A DNA stretch of 6,239 nucleotides from Pseudomonadota bacterium. GTDB taxonomy: Bacteria; Pseudomonadota; Gammaproteobacteria; Burkholderiales; Thiobacillaceae. The position numbers and the translations under genes are program-made. Where the stretch lies: assembly GCA_021821425.1 (NCBI GenBank), contig JAKACL010000173.1:1-6239 (forward strand), read 5' to 3'. Under the pieces are notes generated by a model. The model saw nothing but the letters and a program-made list of their open reading frames with translations, did no database searches and was not told the DNA's origin. Below are positions 6,208 to 6,239 of the stretch, piece by piece; the first letter of the stretch is position 1; each line of letters begins with the position of its first letter.

Positions 6208-6239
6208 GTGGGTGAAAGCACGTGGGCCCGCGGCTTGCG

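Overview
The window reads as high-GC proteobacterial chromosome, most likely a betaproteobacterium. This is inferred from the ATP synthase epsilon tail, the atpC to glmU-glmS neighbourhood, Gram-negative envelope proteins and GC-rich codon use. I cannot name the genus from sequence alone.

Layout, left to right. Positions 2-118 hold the last 38 codons of atpC, closed by a strong UUCG-loop terminator (138-163). Positions 260-1057 encode a secreted PhnD-like periplasmic binding protein with no permease beside it. A 65-bp gap leads to a same-strand stand-alone HPt phosphotransfer protein (1123-1491). This meets a minus-strand single-domain response regulator (1488-1868) tail to tail, the two stop codons sharing the palindrome TTAA. 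A 313-bp non-coding stretch (1869-2181) then separates the regulator from a plus-strand OmpA-family peptidoglycan-binding protein (2182-2835), which has its own strong terminator (2856-2882). The right half is the glmU-glmS pair (2999-4375 and 4378-6207), two nucleotides apart and clearly one transcription unit, making UDP-N-acetylglucosamine for peptidoglycan and lipopolysaccharide. The window ends 32 bases after glmS.

How the genes may work together. GlmS makes glucosamine-6-phosphate, and GlmU acetylates and uridylylates glucosamine-1-phosphate (GlmM, not in this window, converts between them). The OmpA-like protein binds the finished peptidoglycan. The binding protein, HPt protein and receiver look like parts of a sensory phosphorelay, but no histidine kinase and no output domain are present, so their partners must lie elsewhere; a shared pathway is inference from proximity.

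Most interesting points: (i) a near-consensus sigma-54 type -24/-12 element (2940-2956) directly abutting a sigma-70 type -10 hexamer upstream of glmU; (ii) a sensory/phosphorelay/OmpA block sitting between atpC and glmU, which are close neighbours in many proteobacteria; (iii) the convergent HPt/receiver pair ending on a shared TTAA with no terminator between them. No mobile element, CRISPR array, tRNA or rRNA was seen. The window is mostly well-understood genes, and I do not see convincing evidence for a wholly new system.
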